Shown: positions 26,892-35,701 of the stretch, in pieces
How positions within the stretch are numbered: position 1 is the stretch's first letter
Layout of the letters: each line of letters begins with the position of its first letter
Assembly (NCBI RefSeq): GCF_002807665.1
Contig: NZ_PEAY01000004.1
Coordinates: forward strand, 186,001 to 250,000
DNA length: 64,000 nt
Source: Neoalteromonas facilis
GTDB lineage: Bacteria > Pseudomonadota > Gammaproteobacteria > Enterobacterales > Alteromonadaceae
Direction: 5' to 3'
Made by a program: the position numbers and the translations under genes
The notes under the pieces: generated by a model
Database searches by the model: none
The model's input: the letters and a program-made list of their open reading frames with translations, nothing else
Told to the model about the DNA's origin: nothing

Positions 26892-28355
26892 ATGCTGTCG
26901 AAAAAGCTTTTATCCACATTTTTTAACCTTGTTTTGCTGTTTAGCATTGCAATATGCTGTGCAAATGCCTCGCAAACAACGTATTCAGTAGAACAACTGA
27001 AGTCAGACTTTACTGAGCTTTACACTGAAATAGCCCGTTCGCATTTTGACTTATATGCGCATTTGCCAAAGCCGGATTATGACGCCGCTTTTCAACAGTA
27101 CCTGCACGGTATTCGTGCACCAATGACCGAGGCTCAAGCTAGAATTTATTTTCAACGCTTCGTAGCGCTGGGACGCGTAGCCCATGCCAAAATTGATTTG
27201 CCGATTCAGGACTTCCTAACCTATCGCGGAAATGGTGGCACTATGTTGCCTTTGTTCGTGCATGTGCGTGAGCAGGGGGTGTTTATCGACGAGGTATACG
27301 CCAAAGAGCCCCGTTTGCAAGCTGGTATGCAAGTGACGCAGTTGGATAATCGCGACATGGCGTTATGGATTGACGACATGAGTGCGCTGATATCAGCGGA
27401 TAATCAACGTTTGGCGAATACATTAATTGAATCGCAAATGCCATTTTTGATTTGGCTCTTAGTCGGCGAGAAATCGCAGTTCAGTGTAACCGTGGAAAGT
27501 GGTGAGGTTTCACAGACTCTGAAGATTGAGGCATTGACGCGAGAGCAGCAATCAGCGTTGGTTCAATCCGCCTCATCAGAGAATGATGAGCCTCGCACTG
27601 CTAAGATGTTGGACAACGGTATCGCGTATCTGCGACCAGGCCCGTTTTACAACATTGATGATCAGACAAAAGACACATGGGACAGTAGCCATTTTACACG
27701 ATTTATAGATGCGGCATTTGACGAGTTTTTAACTGCAAACGCCAAAGCGTTGTTAATTGATCTGCGCAGCAATCCTGGCGGCACGAATTCGTTCAGCGAC
27801 CATATGCTTGGTTGGTTTGCCACTCGACCATTTCGCTTTGCCTCATCATTTGAGATAAAGCTCAGTCAGGCAGCAATAGACGCCAATAAAATAAGGTTAG
27901 CGAACAGCAGCGGTGATGACCGTACGTCTCGACTACTCGCTGAGCGCTACCAACAACAGAAACTGGGCGATGTCTTTTCTTATGAGTTTCCGCTTACCCA
28001 TCCGCGTGAAGGCAAGCGTTTTACGCAGCCTGTTTTTGTGCTTGTTGACCGTTATTCGTATTCAAATGCCGTTTCCGTCGCTGCGATAGTGCAGGATTAT
28101 GGTTTTGCTACTGTGTTGGGAGAAGAAACCGCCGATCTCGCAACAACTTACGGTGCAATGGAGCATTTCACCCTCACCCATACAGCATTTGAAGTGGGGT
28201 TTCCAAAGGCGCTAATCGTTAGGCCAAATGGCGACAAAAAGCCAAGTGGCGTAATGCCTGATTGGCCAATAGACGCTGGTTCGTCAGTACCGCAAGGAGA
28301 CAGTATGTTGGAAATGGCGTTGTCTCGAATAGCGGGTGAGTTGAAGGGCAAATAG
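26892..28355 (+). CDS. Secreted S41 family (tail-specific-like) peptidase
   Basis: A 487-residue protein with a signal peptide (about residues 1-27). The C-terminal half carries the S41 core: LLIDLRSNPGGT (near 295), then the likely nucleophile region VDRYSYSNAVSVAAIVQDYG (near 385), followed by GEETADLA. A helical N-terminal region (about 30-125) comes first; no clear PDZ domain is seen. It is likely a periplasmic or surface peptidase, though some S41-fold proteins are inactive. ATG 26892 follows AGAGGAA. Divergent from the TPR regulator. Confidence 0.87.
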   Translation: MLSKKLLSTFFNLVLLFSIAICCANASQTTYSVEQLKSDFTELYTEIARSHFDLYAHLPKPDYDAAFQQYLHGIRAPMTEAQARIYFQRFVALGRVAHAKIDLPIQDFLTYRGNGGTMLPLFVHVREQGVFIDEVYAKEPRLQAGMQVTQLDNRDMALWIDDMSALISADNQRLANTLIESQMPFLIWLLVGEKSQFSVTVESGEVSQTLKIEALTREQQSALVQSASSENDEPRTAKMLDNGIAYLRPGPFYNIDDQTKDTWDSSHFTRFIDAAFDEFLTANAKALLIDLRSNPGGTNSFSDHMLGWFATRPFRFASSFEIKLSQAAIDANKIRLANSSGDDRTSRLLAERYQQQKLGDVFSYEFPLTHPREGKRFTQPVFVLVDRYSYSNAVSVAAIVQDYGFATVLGEETADLATTYGAMEHFTLTHTAFEVGFPKALIVRPNGDKKPSGVMPDWPIDAGSSVPQGDSMLEMALSRIAGELKGK

Positions 28356-28456
28356 AAGGAGAGGGGAGTTTGCACATAAAATTGAATGGAAAAGTTCGAT
28401 CACCTTTTTGGGGAATTGCGTATAATTACCAAAGGTGAAGTTTAAAGCAGATAAGC

Positions 28457-29119
28457 ATGGTCAGATTGTTGGGTGGGTTGTTGTTATTCGTGGTAGTCAG
28501 TGCATTTGCCGAAGAAGAGCCTGCGCCACCGCCACCGTTGGATCCCAAGTATATGGGGGAGCATCATTTTGTATTGATGTCGAGTGAATCTGACCTATAC
28601 GCTGCCTATTTGCCACGCTACTCCTCTCCTAGTGATCTGCAACTGGTTTATTTGGTCGATGCGAAAGGGCCAAACCTATTCTATTTGGTCAGAGACGCAG
28701 ATCTGGTTACCGTAAAAACCAGTGAATTTAACTTGGAGCGTCTTATCCGTGGCGAAAGCGTTGCGTTAACACTCGACGCGTATTTGGGAGATTTTCGCCT
28801 CGGTGCTAGTCAGGTATACGATGATGTGGCGGTCAATTTTAGTCGCAGCTTGTACTATCGCTCATTAGAGAGTCCAGAACCGAGCGGTTTGCGCCAAACA
28901 TACGATATTGTTGAATTAGGCGGCGACGAACGACTTATGGTGCACAAGATCAAGCGCCCCCCAAGCTTTCAGCATATCGTGTTAGTGGAAGAGGCTCGAA
29001 ACTGTGTGAATCAATTCTTTATGGATGAATTGGTGCCCAGTGAAAATTCGTTGTTAATGAAACTGTTATTTTGTGGTTCATTGAAGCCCCTTTACTACAA
29101 CGCTAGCGACTTTCAATAA
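28457..29119 (+). CDS. Secreted protein of unknown function
   Basis: A 220-residue protein with a signal peptide (about 1-18), then a proline-rich acidic stretch (EEEPAPPPPLDP), and a mixed alpha/beta body with no recognised motif. It has two cysteines near the C-terminus (NCVNQFF and LFCGS). It lies 101 bp after the S41 gene and 123 bp before the DUF5916-type outer-membrane gene, all on the plus strand. No family is recognised. Confidence 0.7.
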   Translation: MVRLLGGLLLFVVVSAFAEEEPAPPPPLDPKYMGEHHFVLMSSESDLYAAYLPRYSSPSDLQLVYLVDAKGPNLFYLVRDADLVTVKTSEFNLERLIRGESVALTLDAYLGDFRLGASQVYDDVAVNFSRSLYYRSLESPEPSGLRQTYDIVELGGDERLMVHKIKRPPSFQHIVLVEEARNCVNQFFMDELVPSENSLLMKLLFCGSLKPLYYNASDFQ

Positions 29120-29242
29120 TCTTGATAAATATGAACAGAAGTGGGGCACAACGAGCTGCCTCACTTGGTATTTTTGTGAAATATGACATACTGATGTGCA
29201 AAGCAAGAATGGATACGTAAATCACCCAATTTGGATAGGTAA

Positions 29243-31573
29243 ATGACAAGCAGGATAATAAGAATAATAAGCCTGACTTTTGGCGCGTGGGCCTTCGTGG
29301 CATCAGCTGATGATGCGGCAACCAATGAGCCATTGGCGCTTGCACCGCTTACAATCCCTTTTATCGAAGGCGCGGCCACACTTGATGGCGTGCTGGATGA
29401 ACCTCAATGGCAACGCGCCGCCAAGCAATCGCTTGATTATGTTACAGAGCCATTTGAAACTAATCGACCAGCGCCTGTTACCACTGATGTTTTTATCTAT
29501 GAAGATGGAACATCTCTGTATGTCGCTTTCGTAGCACAAGATCCTGATCCCGAGGCCATTCGGTCTTTTTATCGTGACCGCGACTTTATATTCGGTGGTG
29601 ATATGGTGGGGGTCAAACTCGATACCTTCAACGACAGTCGTCTTGCGTATCAGTTCTTCGTGAATCCATTTGGGGTTCAAGCTGACGTTATTGAAAATGA
29701 AATGACCGGCCTTGAAAGTGAGTCGTGGGATGCGATTTGGGAATCAGCCGGTAAGATCACTGAAAACGGCTATGTGGTTGAGATGGCGCTTCCGCTGAGA
29801 ACGATGAATTTTAATGAGGGCGATCGCACTAAAACTTGGGGTGCAGAATTCCTACGCTTCTATCCTCGTGACCATTTTATGCGGATTTCCAACATTCCGC
29901 GTGATCGTAATAATTCTTGTTTGCTGTGTCAGTTAGAAGAAATAAGCGGCTTTGAGTCTGCCTCACAAGGTAACAATTTGGCCGTTATTCCTACTGTGGT
30001 AGCAGGTAAAGGGCGTTCGCGTGATATCTATTCCACGCGTGATTGGGACTACGACAGCAATCAGGAAATTGGCTTAGATATTAATTGGGGGATCACGCCC
30101 GAATTTACCTTACAAGCCACCCTTAATCCTGACTTTTCTCAAGTTGAGGCGGATGTTGCCCAGCTGAGCATCAATAACACATTTGCGTTATTTTTTGATG
30201 AGCAACGCCCGTTTTTTACGGAGAATGCCGATTACTTCTCGTCAAACCTAAACCTTGTCTATACGCGTAACGTTGGTGCGCCAGATTACGGCGCCAAAGT
30301 AACGGGGCGCGTAGGTGAACACTCGGTTGGGGTGTTTGTGGCGAATGACGATGCCACTACATTTCTTGTGCCTGGCAATTTGGGCTCCTCTGTCGCAGAA
30401 ATTGCAGAGTCTTCAAATAATGCAGCCATTCGTTATCGCTACGACCTTGCTGATGACATTTCGATCGGTTTTGTCAGCACGCTGCGTAAATCAGACAGCT
30501 ACCATAATTACGTAAATGGTATTGATGTGCGTTATTTGATAACCGAAAACGATGAGCTTAGAGCCCAGTGGGTCGTGTCTGATACGCAGTATCCTGACCA
30601 ATTATATCGTGATTATTGTTCCGAAGACTGCTTCGTATCAGAAGAGTTAAGTGAAGAAGCGTTGCGAGTTCAACGCAGTGATAGCTTTACTGGTCGCGCT
30701 TTTCGCGTGAATTACCGACACGAAACCCACGATTGGTACGTATATGCTGACCATTATGCCAATGGTGCTGATTTTAGGGCCGATTTAGGCTTTGTATCGA
30801 CCGTCGATCACAATAAGTCTGTGCTAGGCGGCGGCTATTTTTGGTGGAACAACGACAGTTGGTGGAACCGCATTCGAGTAGCCGGTGATTGGGATATTAC
30901 ACATAACGACAATGGTGAATTGCTTGAAAAGGAAATGGAGGCGAATGTCAGCATTCGTGGAGACTTCCAAAGCTATTTTGAAGTAGGCATGTTGTCGCGC
31001 GATCGGTCGGGTTTACGTTGGGACAATACGTTACTCAACATTGATGATAATACGGACCGGTTTGACGAGAAACAATGGCACTTATTTGCTGAAGCCCAGC
31101 CGAATGAGATCGTCTATTTCAATGCCTTTTTAAGCGTAGGTGATCAGATAGATTTCGCCAATAATCGCTTGGGAGAGCGGGTACTTATCGAAAGTGAGGT
31201 AGAGCTGAACATTGGTAAGCACCTCTACGTTGGTGGCTATTTTCTCTATAATGACTTTGAGGTCGCGCAACAGCCTTTGTTTACCGCTAAAATCTATGAT
31301 GCGCGCTTCACCTATCAATTCGATACACGTCAGTTCTTGCGCTTGATTATGTCATATTCGGATATTGACCGTAATCAGCAGAACTACTTACGACCCGTCG
31401 ATGCGGAATCGCAGGATCTGAGTTGGCAACTGTTGTACAGCTATAAGATCAACCCTTTGACGAAGTTCTTTGTCGGCATTTCTGATACCTCATTTAACGA
31501 TGATAGTTTGTCTCGCCTAACCAGTGCTGAACAATCAGTGTTTATGAAATTTAGCTATGCATGGTTGCCATAA
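29243..31573 (+). CDS. Outer-membrane protein with CBM9-like N-terminus (DUF5916 type)
   Basis: A 776-residue protein with a signal peptide (about 1-22). The N-terminal part (about 33-215) fits a carbohydrate-binding-module-9-like fold (IEGAATLDGVLDEPQWQ is typical). The rest consists of alternating aromatic strands and ends MKFSYAWLP, as expected for an outer-membrane beta barrel; the conserved EQRPFFTENADYF near 316 is typical of DUF5916 proteins. The family is often beside carbohydrate or peptide uptake genes and its biochemical role is unknown. It is preceded by a GGATAGG ribosome-binding site. Confidence 0.87.
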   Translation: MTSRIIRIISLTFGAWAFVASADDAATNEPLALAPLTIPFIEGAATLDGVLDEPQWQRAAKQSLDYVTEPFETNRPAPVTTDVFIYEDGTSLYVAFVAQDPDPEAIRSFYRDRDFIFGGDMVGVKLDTFNDSRLAYQFFVNPFGVQADVIENEMTGLESESWDAIWESAGKITENGYVVEMALPLRTMNFNEGDRTKTWGAEFLRFYPRDHFMRISNIPRDRNNSCLLCQLEEISGFESASQGNNLAVIPTVVAGKGRSRDIYSTRDWDYDSNQEIGLDINWGITPEFTLQATLNPDFSQVEADVAQLSINNTFALFFDEQRPFFTENADYFSSNLNLVYTRNVGAPDYGAKVTGRVGEHSVGVFVANDDATTFLVPGNLGSSVAEIAESSNNAAIRYRYDLADDISIGFVSTLRKSDSYHNYVNGIDVRYLITENDELRAQWVVSDTQYPDQLYRDYCSEDCFVSEELSEEALRVQRSDSFTGRAFRVNYRHETHDWYVYADHYANGADFRADLGFVSTVDHNKSVLGGGYFWWNNDSWWNRIRVAGDWDITHNDNGELLEKEMEANVSIRGDFQSYFEVGMLSRDRSGLRWDNTLLNIDDNTDRFDEKQWHLFAEAQPNEIVYFNAFLSVGDQIDFANNRLGERVLIESEVELNIGKHLYVGGYFLYNDFEVAQQPLFTAKIYDARFTYQFDTRQFLRLIMSYSDIDRNQQNYLRPVDAESQDLSWQLLYSYKINPLTKFFVGISDTSFNDDSLSRLTSAEQSVFMKFSYAWLP

Positions 31574-31576
31574 GCT

Positions 31577-32056
31577 TTATACAAATGGGCTCCAGGCAGG
31601 TTGGTGAACGGAAAGCCAGTCTGCCTCTGCTTTATTCATAAATCTAAAATCTTCAAAATCAAAACCGGGCGCCACGCTACAGCCCACCAATGAGTATTCG
31701 CCGGTTGATTCAGCCGCCTGCCAATGTCCCGCATTAATAACATGGGCAAAATGCGGACTGTTACCAATCTCTATTGTGTCACAGGCAACGGATTGGCTCT
31801 CTGTCAAAGGCTGGTTATTGCGAATATGATGCAGTCTAAGCGGCGCTCCCGCATAAAAATTCCATACTTCATCGTGGGCAACGCAGTGGAAACGGCTTTT
31901 CTGTCCAGCCAATAGAAGAAAGTAGATATGCGTCATTGCATTGCGGCTTTTTCCGTTCTGCGGCGAGCAAACTTGATGTTCAGAGCGAAATACTTCAGAG
32001 AAGTAGCCACCCTCTGGATGGGGTTTTAAATTAAGTGATGTAATCAATTGCTGCAT
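31577..32056 (-). CDS. DUF985 cupin-superfamily protein
   Basis: A 159-residue cytoplasmic protein of the DUF985/RmlC-like cupin family. Signatures are LKPHPEGGYFSEVFRS at the N-terminus, THIYFLLLAGQKSRFH with HDEVWNFYAGAPL, and the C-terminal CSVAPGFDFEDF. The metal ligands of cupins correspond to the His and Glu in SRFHCVAHDEVW. Function is unknown. Its stop codon is 4 bp from the end of the DUF5916-type gene, so the two are convergent. Confidence 0.9.
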   Translation of the reverse strand: MQQLITSLNLKPHPEGGYFSEVFRSEHQVCSPQNGKSRNAMTHIYFLLLAGQKSRFHCVAHDEVWNFYAGAPLRLHHIRNNQPLTESQSVACDTIEIGNSPHFAHVINAGHWQAAESTGEYSLVGCSVAPGFDFEDFRFMNKAEADWLSVHQPAWSPFV

Positions 32057-32146
32057 TTTTCTGCGGTTGAGGTAATCTGTTTGTCGTCAGTTTGCAACAC
32101 TGACAGAGGTAATGACAAGTTGAGGTCGTGGGAGGAATGAAATCGG

Positions 32147-32608
32147 GTGTTTGGGTTAACTGAAGATCTCGTATTCGCGTGTTTTATCGCAGGCGTTTTA
32201 CTGATTGGCCTGGAATGGTTGATTTATCGCTTTAATTCCTTGGTTTGCTTCTCCTTTGGGTTGGGCTTTGTTTCTGCTGGCGGATTCGCCTATTTCCAAG
32301 TTATACCACTTGGTTGGGCAAGCATGCTCGCGTGTATGTTTGTGACGACAGTGTTTTTCTTAGTCGCATTTCGTCCCTCCTTTAAAAATTTACGCTCAAA
32401 CCTAGATGGAACAAGGTCTGCCCGGGATCTAATAGGGTATCGCTTCTTACTCGTGAATGATGTGAGCTCGGCACAAAAAAGTGTTCATCATTACTCCGGC
32501 AGAGCTTGGCGGCTGCGCAGCAAAGATTCAATAAAAGCAGGAACTTGGGTCGAAGTGATACGCGCTGATTTGGGTGAGTTTACCATTCGTCCACGCTACG
32601 ACAGATAG
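32147..32608 (+). CDS. NfeD-like membrane protein
   Basis: A 153-residue protein with an N-terminal set of two or three transmembrane helices (about 8-85) and a C-terminal OB-fold-like domain (about 95-150, SGRAWRLRSKDSIKAGTWVEVIRADL). This is the short NfeD layout; the partner is usually a stomatin-like SPFH protein, but none is adjacent here. The start is GTG 32147, with a GGAGG stretch about 12 bp upstream; an ATG at 32137 is in a different frame and stops at once. Confidence 0.8.
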   Translation: MFGLTEDLVFACFIAGVLLIGLEWLIYRFNSLVCFSFGLGFVSAGGFAYFQVIPLGWASMLACMFVTTVFFLVAFRPSFKNLRSNLDGTRSARDLIGYRFLLVNDVSSAQKSVHHYSGRAWRLRSKDSIKAGTWVEVIRADLGEFTIRPRYDR

Positions 32609-32654
32609 TCTGTCGCAAAATGTCGACAAACGATTAGTTTTCTCGCCAGAATAG

Positions 32655-32867
32655 TTATTGAATTCGTCTGGCGACTTTTTGTTTATTTCGATCGTTGCGT
32701 TTTTTATCTTTAGCTAGCAAAATCCGCCCCAGCAAATATCCCACGTACAAACAGCCCACTAACAGTATGATTTCATTCGAAATCGGGCCAGACTGAAATA
32801 AGGTGTATACGGTGATGGGCGTACCGATAAAAAATAATACTGCGATTAATGCGCCGAGAATACTCAT
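32655..32867 (-). CDS. Small two-helix membrane protein
   Basis: A 70-residue protein with two hydrophobic helices (about 3-24 and 32-51) and a strongly basic cytoplasmic tail (KDKKRNDRNKQKVARRIQ). The ATG has AAAGG upstream. It is convergent with the NfeD-like gene and divergent from the EamA gene. No family is recognised. Confidence 0.6.
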   Translation of the reverse strand: MSILGALIAVLFFIGTPITVYTLFQSGPISNEIILLVGCLYVGYLLGRILLAKDKKRNDRNKQKVARRIQ

Positions 32868-32974
32868 ACTACTGAACCTTTAAAACTAGGATGGATGTTT
32901 GGTTATAGAGTACGTTGCTAAATACGTACCAAGTCTTAAATCGAGTGTAGAAGTCACATTGAGAGATAACTTAG

Positions 32975-33853
32975 ATGATGATAACAGGTGAGATTGCCGC
33001 ACTAACCACAGCCTGTTGTTGGGCAATAGCAGCGCGAATGTTTCAAATGCTAGGAGCATATTTTAATCCACTGGCATTGAATCTATGGAAAGGTGCATTA
33101 GCAGCCGGTGTACTGGTCTTGGTAACAGTGCTTTTTCCTGTTCAGTTCACTCTGAGTCATACAGCAATGGCTTGGCTCGTACTGAGTGGTGTGATTGGTA
33201 TCGGTTTGGGCGACACGTTTTTCTTTCGTGCGCTTAATTTAATCGGCGATAGTCAGTCAATATTGGTCGCTGAAACCTTGGCCCCCATTCTAACGGCGTT
33301 GCTAGCGATGGTGTGGATCAATGAATGGTTAACCTGGCAGCAGTGGATAGGTATAGCATTAGTTATTATTTCTGTAGATGTCATTATTAAGTTACAAAAG
33401 CGCGATAACACCAAGCTCTTTTCGGTTACCGGATACGTTTATGCTGCTATGGCAGCCGTTTGTCAGGCGGTGGGAGCCGTTATCAGTCGTGATATTTTAA
33501 CCACTACCGGAATTGATGCTGCGAATGCTTCTTTATACAGACTCCTCGGTGGCTTAGCTGCTATTGTAGTGCTAATGCTGGTACTTAAGCGATCCTTTAA
33601 ACCGGCACGCCCGTTAGGGCGCAAAGGCGTTAAATTACTGCTGTGGGCTACGCTGTTGGGCACATTTGCAGCGCTATATTTGCAAATGGTTGCGTTTGCT
33701 AACACCAAAGCTGCGATTGTACAAACGCTATTCGCAACCAGCGTCATCTTATCGCTGTTTGTCGCTAAGTGGCTGGGTGAAAAGGTGGACAAACGTACCT
33801 TTATTTGGTCCTTTCTTGCGTTGCTAGGTGTGAGTGTGTTGATTTTGTCATAA
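32975..33853 (+). CDS. EamA/DMT family transporter
   Basis: A 292-residue integral membrane protein with ten predicted transmembrane segments and two internal EamA repeats. Typical features are the ALNLIGDSQSILVAETLAPILTALLA split between helices 3 and 4, and the second repeat ending WLGEKVDKRTFIWSFLALLGVSVL. Substrates of the family are small metabolites and cannot be told here. Its last codons overlap the -35 box of the rpsF promoter. Confidence 0.9.
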   Translation: MMITGEIAALTTACCWAIAARMFQMLGAYFNPLALNLWKGALAAGVLVLVTVLFPVQFTLSHTAMAWLVLSGVIGIGLGDTFFFRALNLIGDSQSILVAETLAPILTALLAMVWINEWLTWQQWIGIALVIISVDVIIKLQKRDNTKLFSVTGYVYAAMAAVCQAVGAVISRDILTTTGIDAANASLYRLLGGLAAIVVLMLVLKRSFKPARPLGRKGVKLLLWATLLGTFAALYLQMVAFANTKAAIVQTLFATSVILSLFVAKWLGEKVDKRTFIWSFLALLGVSVLILS

Positions 33854-33867
33854 CACCTCTGTATACT
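33839..33867 (+). promoter_or_regulatory. Sigma-70 promoter of the rpsF operon
   Basis: A TTGATT -35 box at 33839-33844 and a TATACT -10 box at 33862-33867 are separated by exactly 17 bp. The -35 box lies inside the 3' end of the EamA gene. This leaves a leader of about 75 nt before the rpsF ATG. Confidence 0.65.
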
Positions 33868-33899
33868 CCGCGCCCTTACAGCCAACCAACCCGTTCCTT

Positions 33900-33931
33900 G
33901 TCTCCATGCAGAAGGCTGTACTGCCCGAGAC
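33900..33931 (+). promoter_or_regulatory. Candidate S6:S18 autoregulatory leader structure
   Basis: In the rpsF leader an outer stem GTCTC (33900-33904) / GAGAC (33927-33931) and an inner stem GCAG (33908-33911) / CTGC (33921-33924) are separated by unpaired bases that include a CCG (33925-33927). A CCG-containing bulge in a leader hairpin is the known S6:S18 binding feature in many bacteria. The fold was made by eye. Confidence 0.5.
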
Positions 33932-33951
33932 TACAACCGTAAGGAGCAGAC

Positions 33952-34329
33952 ATGCGTCATTACGAAATCGTTTTTATGGTTCACCCTGATCAGAGTGAAC
34001 AGGTCCCTGCGATGATCGAGAAGTACTCGACTATCCTTAAGCAGGATGGCGGTCAGATCCACCGTCTAGAAGACTGGGGTCGTCGTCAATTAGCTTACCC
34101 AATTGAAAAGCTACATAAAGCACACTACGTGCTAATCAATGCTGAAGCAACTGCTGAAGCTGTAGAAGAACTTGAAACTGCATTCCGTTTCAACGACATC
34201 GTTCTACGCAACCTTGTGATGCGTACTAAATCTGCGGTAACCGAAGCGTCACCAATGATGAAAGAAGAGCGTCGTGAGCGTCGCGAAGAAGCTCCAGCAA
34301 AACCTGCTGCTAGCGCAGATTCAGAATAA
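33952..34329 (+). CDS. rpsF: 30S ribosomal protein S6
   Basis: A 125-residue S6 (E. coli 131-135). It begins [21 protein letters not shown] and contains [24 protein letters not shown] and [14 protein letters not shown], followed by the usual charged tail. The start has a clear AAGGAG. S6 binds S18 in the 30S platform. The next gene is rpsR after 11 bp; the priB gene that separates them in enterics is missing. Confidence 0.98.
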   Translation: MRHYEIVFMVHPDQSEQVPAMIEKYSTILKQDGGQIHRLEDWGRRQLAYPIEKLHKAHYVLINAEATAEAVEELETAFRFNDIVLRNLVMRTKSAVTEASPMMKEERRERREEAPAKPAASADSE

Positions 34330-34340
34330 GGAGAATTACC

Positions 34341-34568
34341 ATGGCTCGTTTTTTTAGACGTCGTAAATTCTGCCGTTTTTCAGCTGAAGGCGTAGCAGAG
34401 ATTGATTATAAAGATATCGCTACTTTGAAAAACTATATCACTGAGAGCGGTAAGATTGTTCCTAGCCGTATCACAGGTACAAGTGCAAAGTATCAGCGTC
34501 AGTTGTCAACTGCTATCAAGCGTGCACGCTTCCTAGCATTGTTGCCATACACTGATTCACATAAGTAA
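34341..34568 (+). CDS. rpsR: 30S ribosomal protein S18
   Basis: A 75-residue S18, the exact E. coli length, with the conserved [11 protein letters not shown]-terminus, [26 protein letters not shown] and the C-terminal [20 protein letters not shown]. It follows rpsF by 11 bp with a GGAGAA ribosome-binding site inside the gap. Confidence 0.98.
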   Translation: MARFFRRRKFCRFSAEGVAEIDYKDIATLKNYITESGKIVPSRITGTSAKYQRQLSTAIKRARFLALLPYTDSHK

Positions 34569-34594
34569 TTGGCGAACTAATAGGGGTATTGTAG

Positions 34595-35047
34595 ATGGAC
34601 ATTATTCTACTAGATAAAATCGCCAACTTAGGCGGATTAGGCGACAAAGTCACTGTTAAATCTGGCTACGCACGTAACTTCTTATTCCCTCAAGGAAAAG
34701 CAGTTCCTGCAACTAAAGCTAACGTTGAGAAGTTTGAACAACGTCGTGCAGAGCTAGAAGCAAAAATTGCTGAACAGCTTAAAGCTGCTGAAGCGCGTGC
34801 TGAGAAAGTTCAGGCATTGGCTGAAGTAACTATCGCTGCTCCAGCGGGTGATGAAGGTAAACTTTTCGGTTCTGTTGGTACTCGTGACATCGCAGAAGCA
34901 ATCACTGCTGCTGGTGTAGAAGTAACTAAAGCTGAAGTTAAATTACCTACTGGTACTTTACGTGAAACAGGCGAGTTCGAAATTGACTTGCAGCTTCACT
35001 CTGACGTGATGACATCAATTAAATTGATCATCATTCAAGAAGCATAA
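34595..35047 (+). CDS. rplI: 50S ribosomal protein L9
   Basis: A 150-residue L9. The N-terminal domain [36 protein letters not shown] (two parts) is followed by the long connecting helix (residues 41-75) and the C-terminal domain with [16 protein letters not shown]. It is the last gene of the operon and is followed by a strong terminator. Confidence 0.98.
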   Translation: MDIILLDKIANLGGLGDKVTVKSGYARNFLFPQGKAVPATKANVEKFEQRRAELEAKIAEQLKAAEARAEKVQALAEVTIAAPAGDEGKLFGSVGTRDIAEAITAAGVEVTKAEVKLPTGTLRETGEFEIDLQLHSDVMTSIKLIIIQEA

Positions 35048-35066
35048 GCTTAATTGCTTTCCAAAG

Positions 35067-35099
35067 AACCGCTGCGGTCATGCCGTTAGCGGTTTTTTT
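35067..35099 (+). terminator. Terminator of the rpsF-rpsR-rplI operon
   Basis: AACCGCT (35067-35073) pairs with AGCGGTT (35088-35094); inner bases GCGG and CCGT can extend the stem. A T-run to 35099 follows. It lies 20 bp after the rplI stop codon. Confidence 0.85.
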
Positions 35100-35104
35100 A
35101 TGCC

Positions 35105-35701
35105 TCAATTTTCCTGCCGTTCAGATTGAGGGCCTTGCCAGTGCAATTGTAGCTGTTCCAATACCTGCATAAAGGGTTTTTCATCAATATTTTCGATGTC
35201 ATGCAATGCATGGGCGATGGCTTCTATCGTGCTCAAACTGTTGTTGTCTGGAGCCTGACGTATCCGATAGCGAGTCTGATGCTCAGGTGTAATCGCGATA
35301 GCGGGTAACTGATGTAGCCATGGATTATTCATCCATAGCTTCCGTGCTTTGCGCCATGAACCATCAAGCACAATTAAATGATCGATAGACTGTTGCTGCG
35401 AGTTCGTTGGCGATAGCGAAATCGCCTCTGCGCTAGGGTACAGCACCACACTATTACTGCCATGTGAGATTCTTTCGCGAATACTAGGGAAATCATCCGC
35501 CACTATGCCGACTTCTATCAGTGTGGTTGGCATTATTAGTGGTACTAGGCGTGCTGTGTTTTTGGCATGCTTTTGCTCACTAGGGTCTTGTAAAATACTC
35601 ACCAATATCGACGTGTGAACCTGTGTTACTGCACTGCATACGCATGTTGCTGTAGGGTAATGACACGCTGAGCAGTATGCTCGGGAGCTAGTTTTCAACA
35701 T
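35105..35701 (-). CDS. tapT: DTW-domain tRNA-uridine aminocarboxypropyltransferase (TapT/YfiP-like)
   Basis: A 198-residue DTW-domain protein. The N-terminal zinc-like cysteines CSACHYPTATCVC and the DTW core LDGSWRKARKLW (Asp-Gly-Ser-Trp) followed by YRIRQAP and LSTIEAIAHAL identify the TapT group. In E. coli TapT forms acp3U47 in tRNA from SAM. Its start overlaps the end of the yiiM-like gene by 14 bp on the same strand. The exact tRNA target is by analogy. Confidence 0.87.
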   Translation of the reverse strand: MLKTSSRAYCSACHYPTATCVCSAVTQVHTSILVSILQDPSEQKHAKNTARLVPLIMPTTLIEVGIVADDFPSIRERISHGSNSVVLYPSAEAISLSPTNSQQQSIDHLIVLDGSWRKARKLWMNNPWLHQLPAIAITPEHQTRYRIRQAPDNNSLSTIEAIAHALHDIENIDEKPFMQVLEQLQLHWQGPQSERQEN

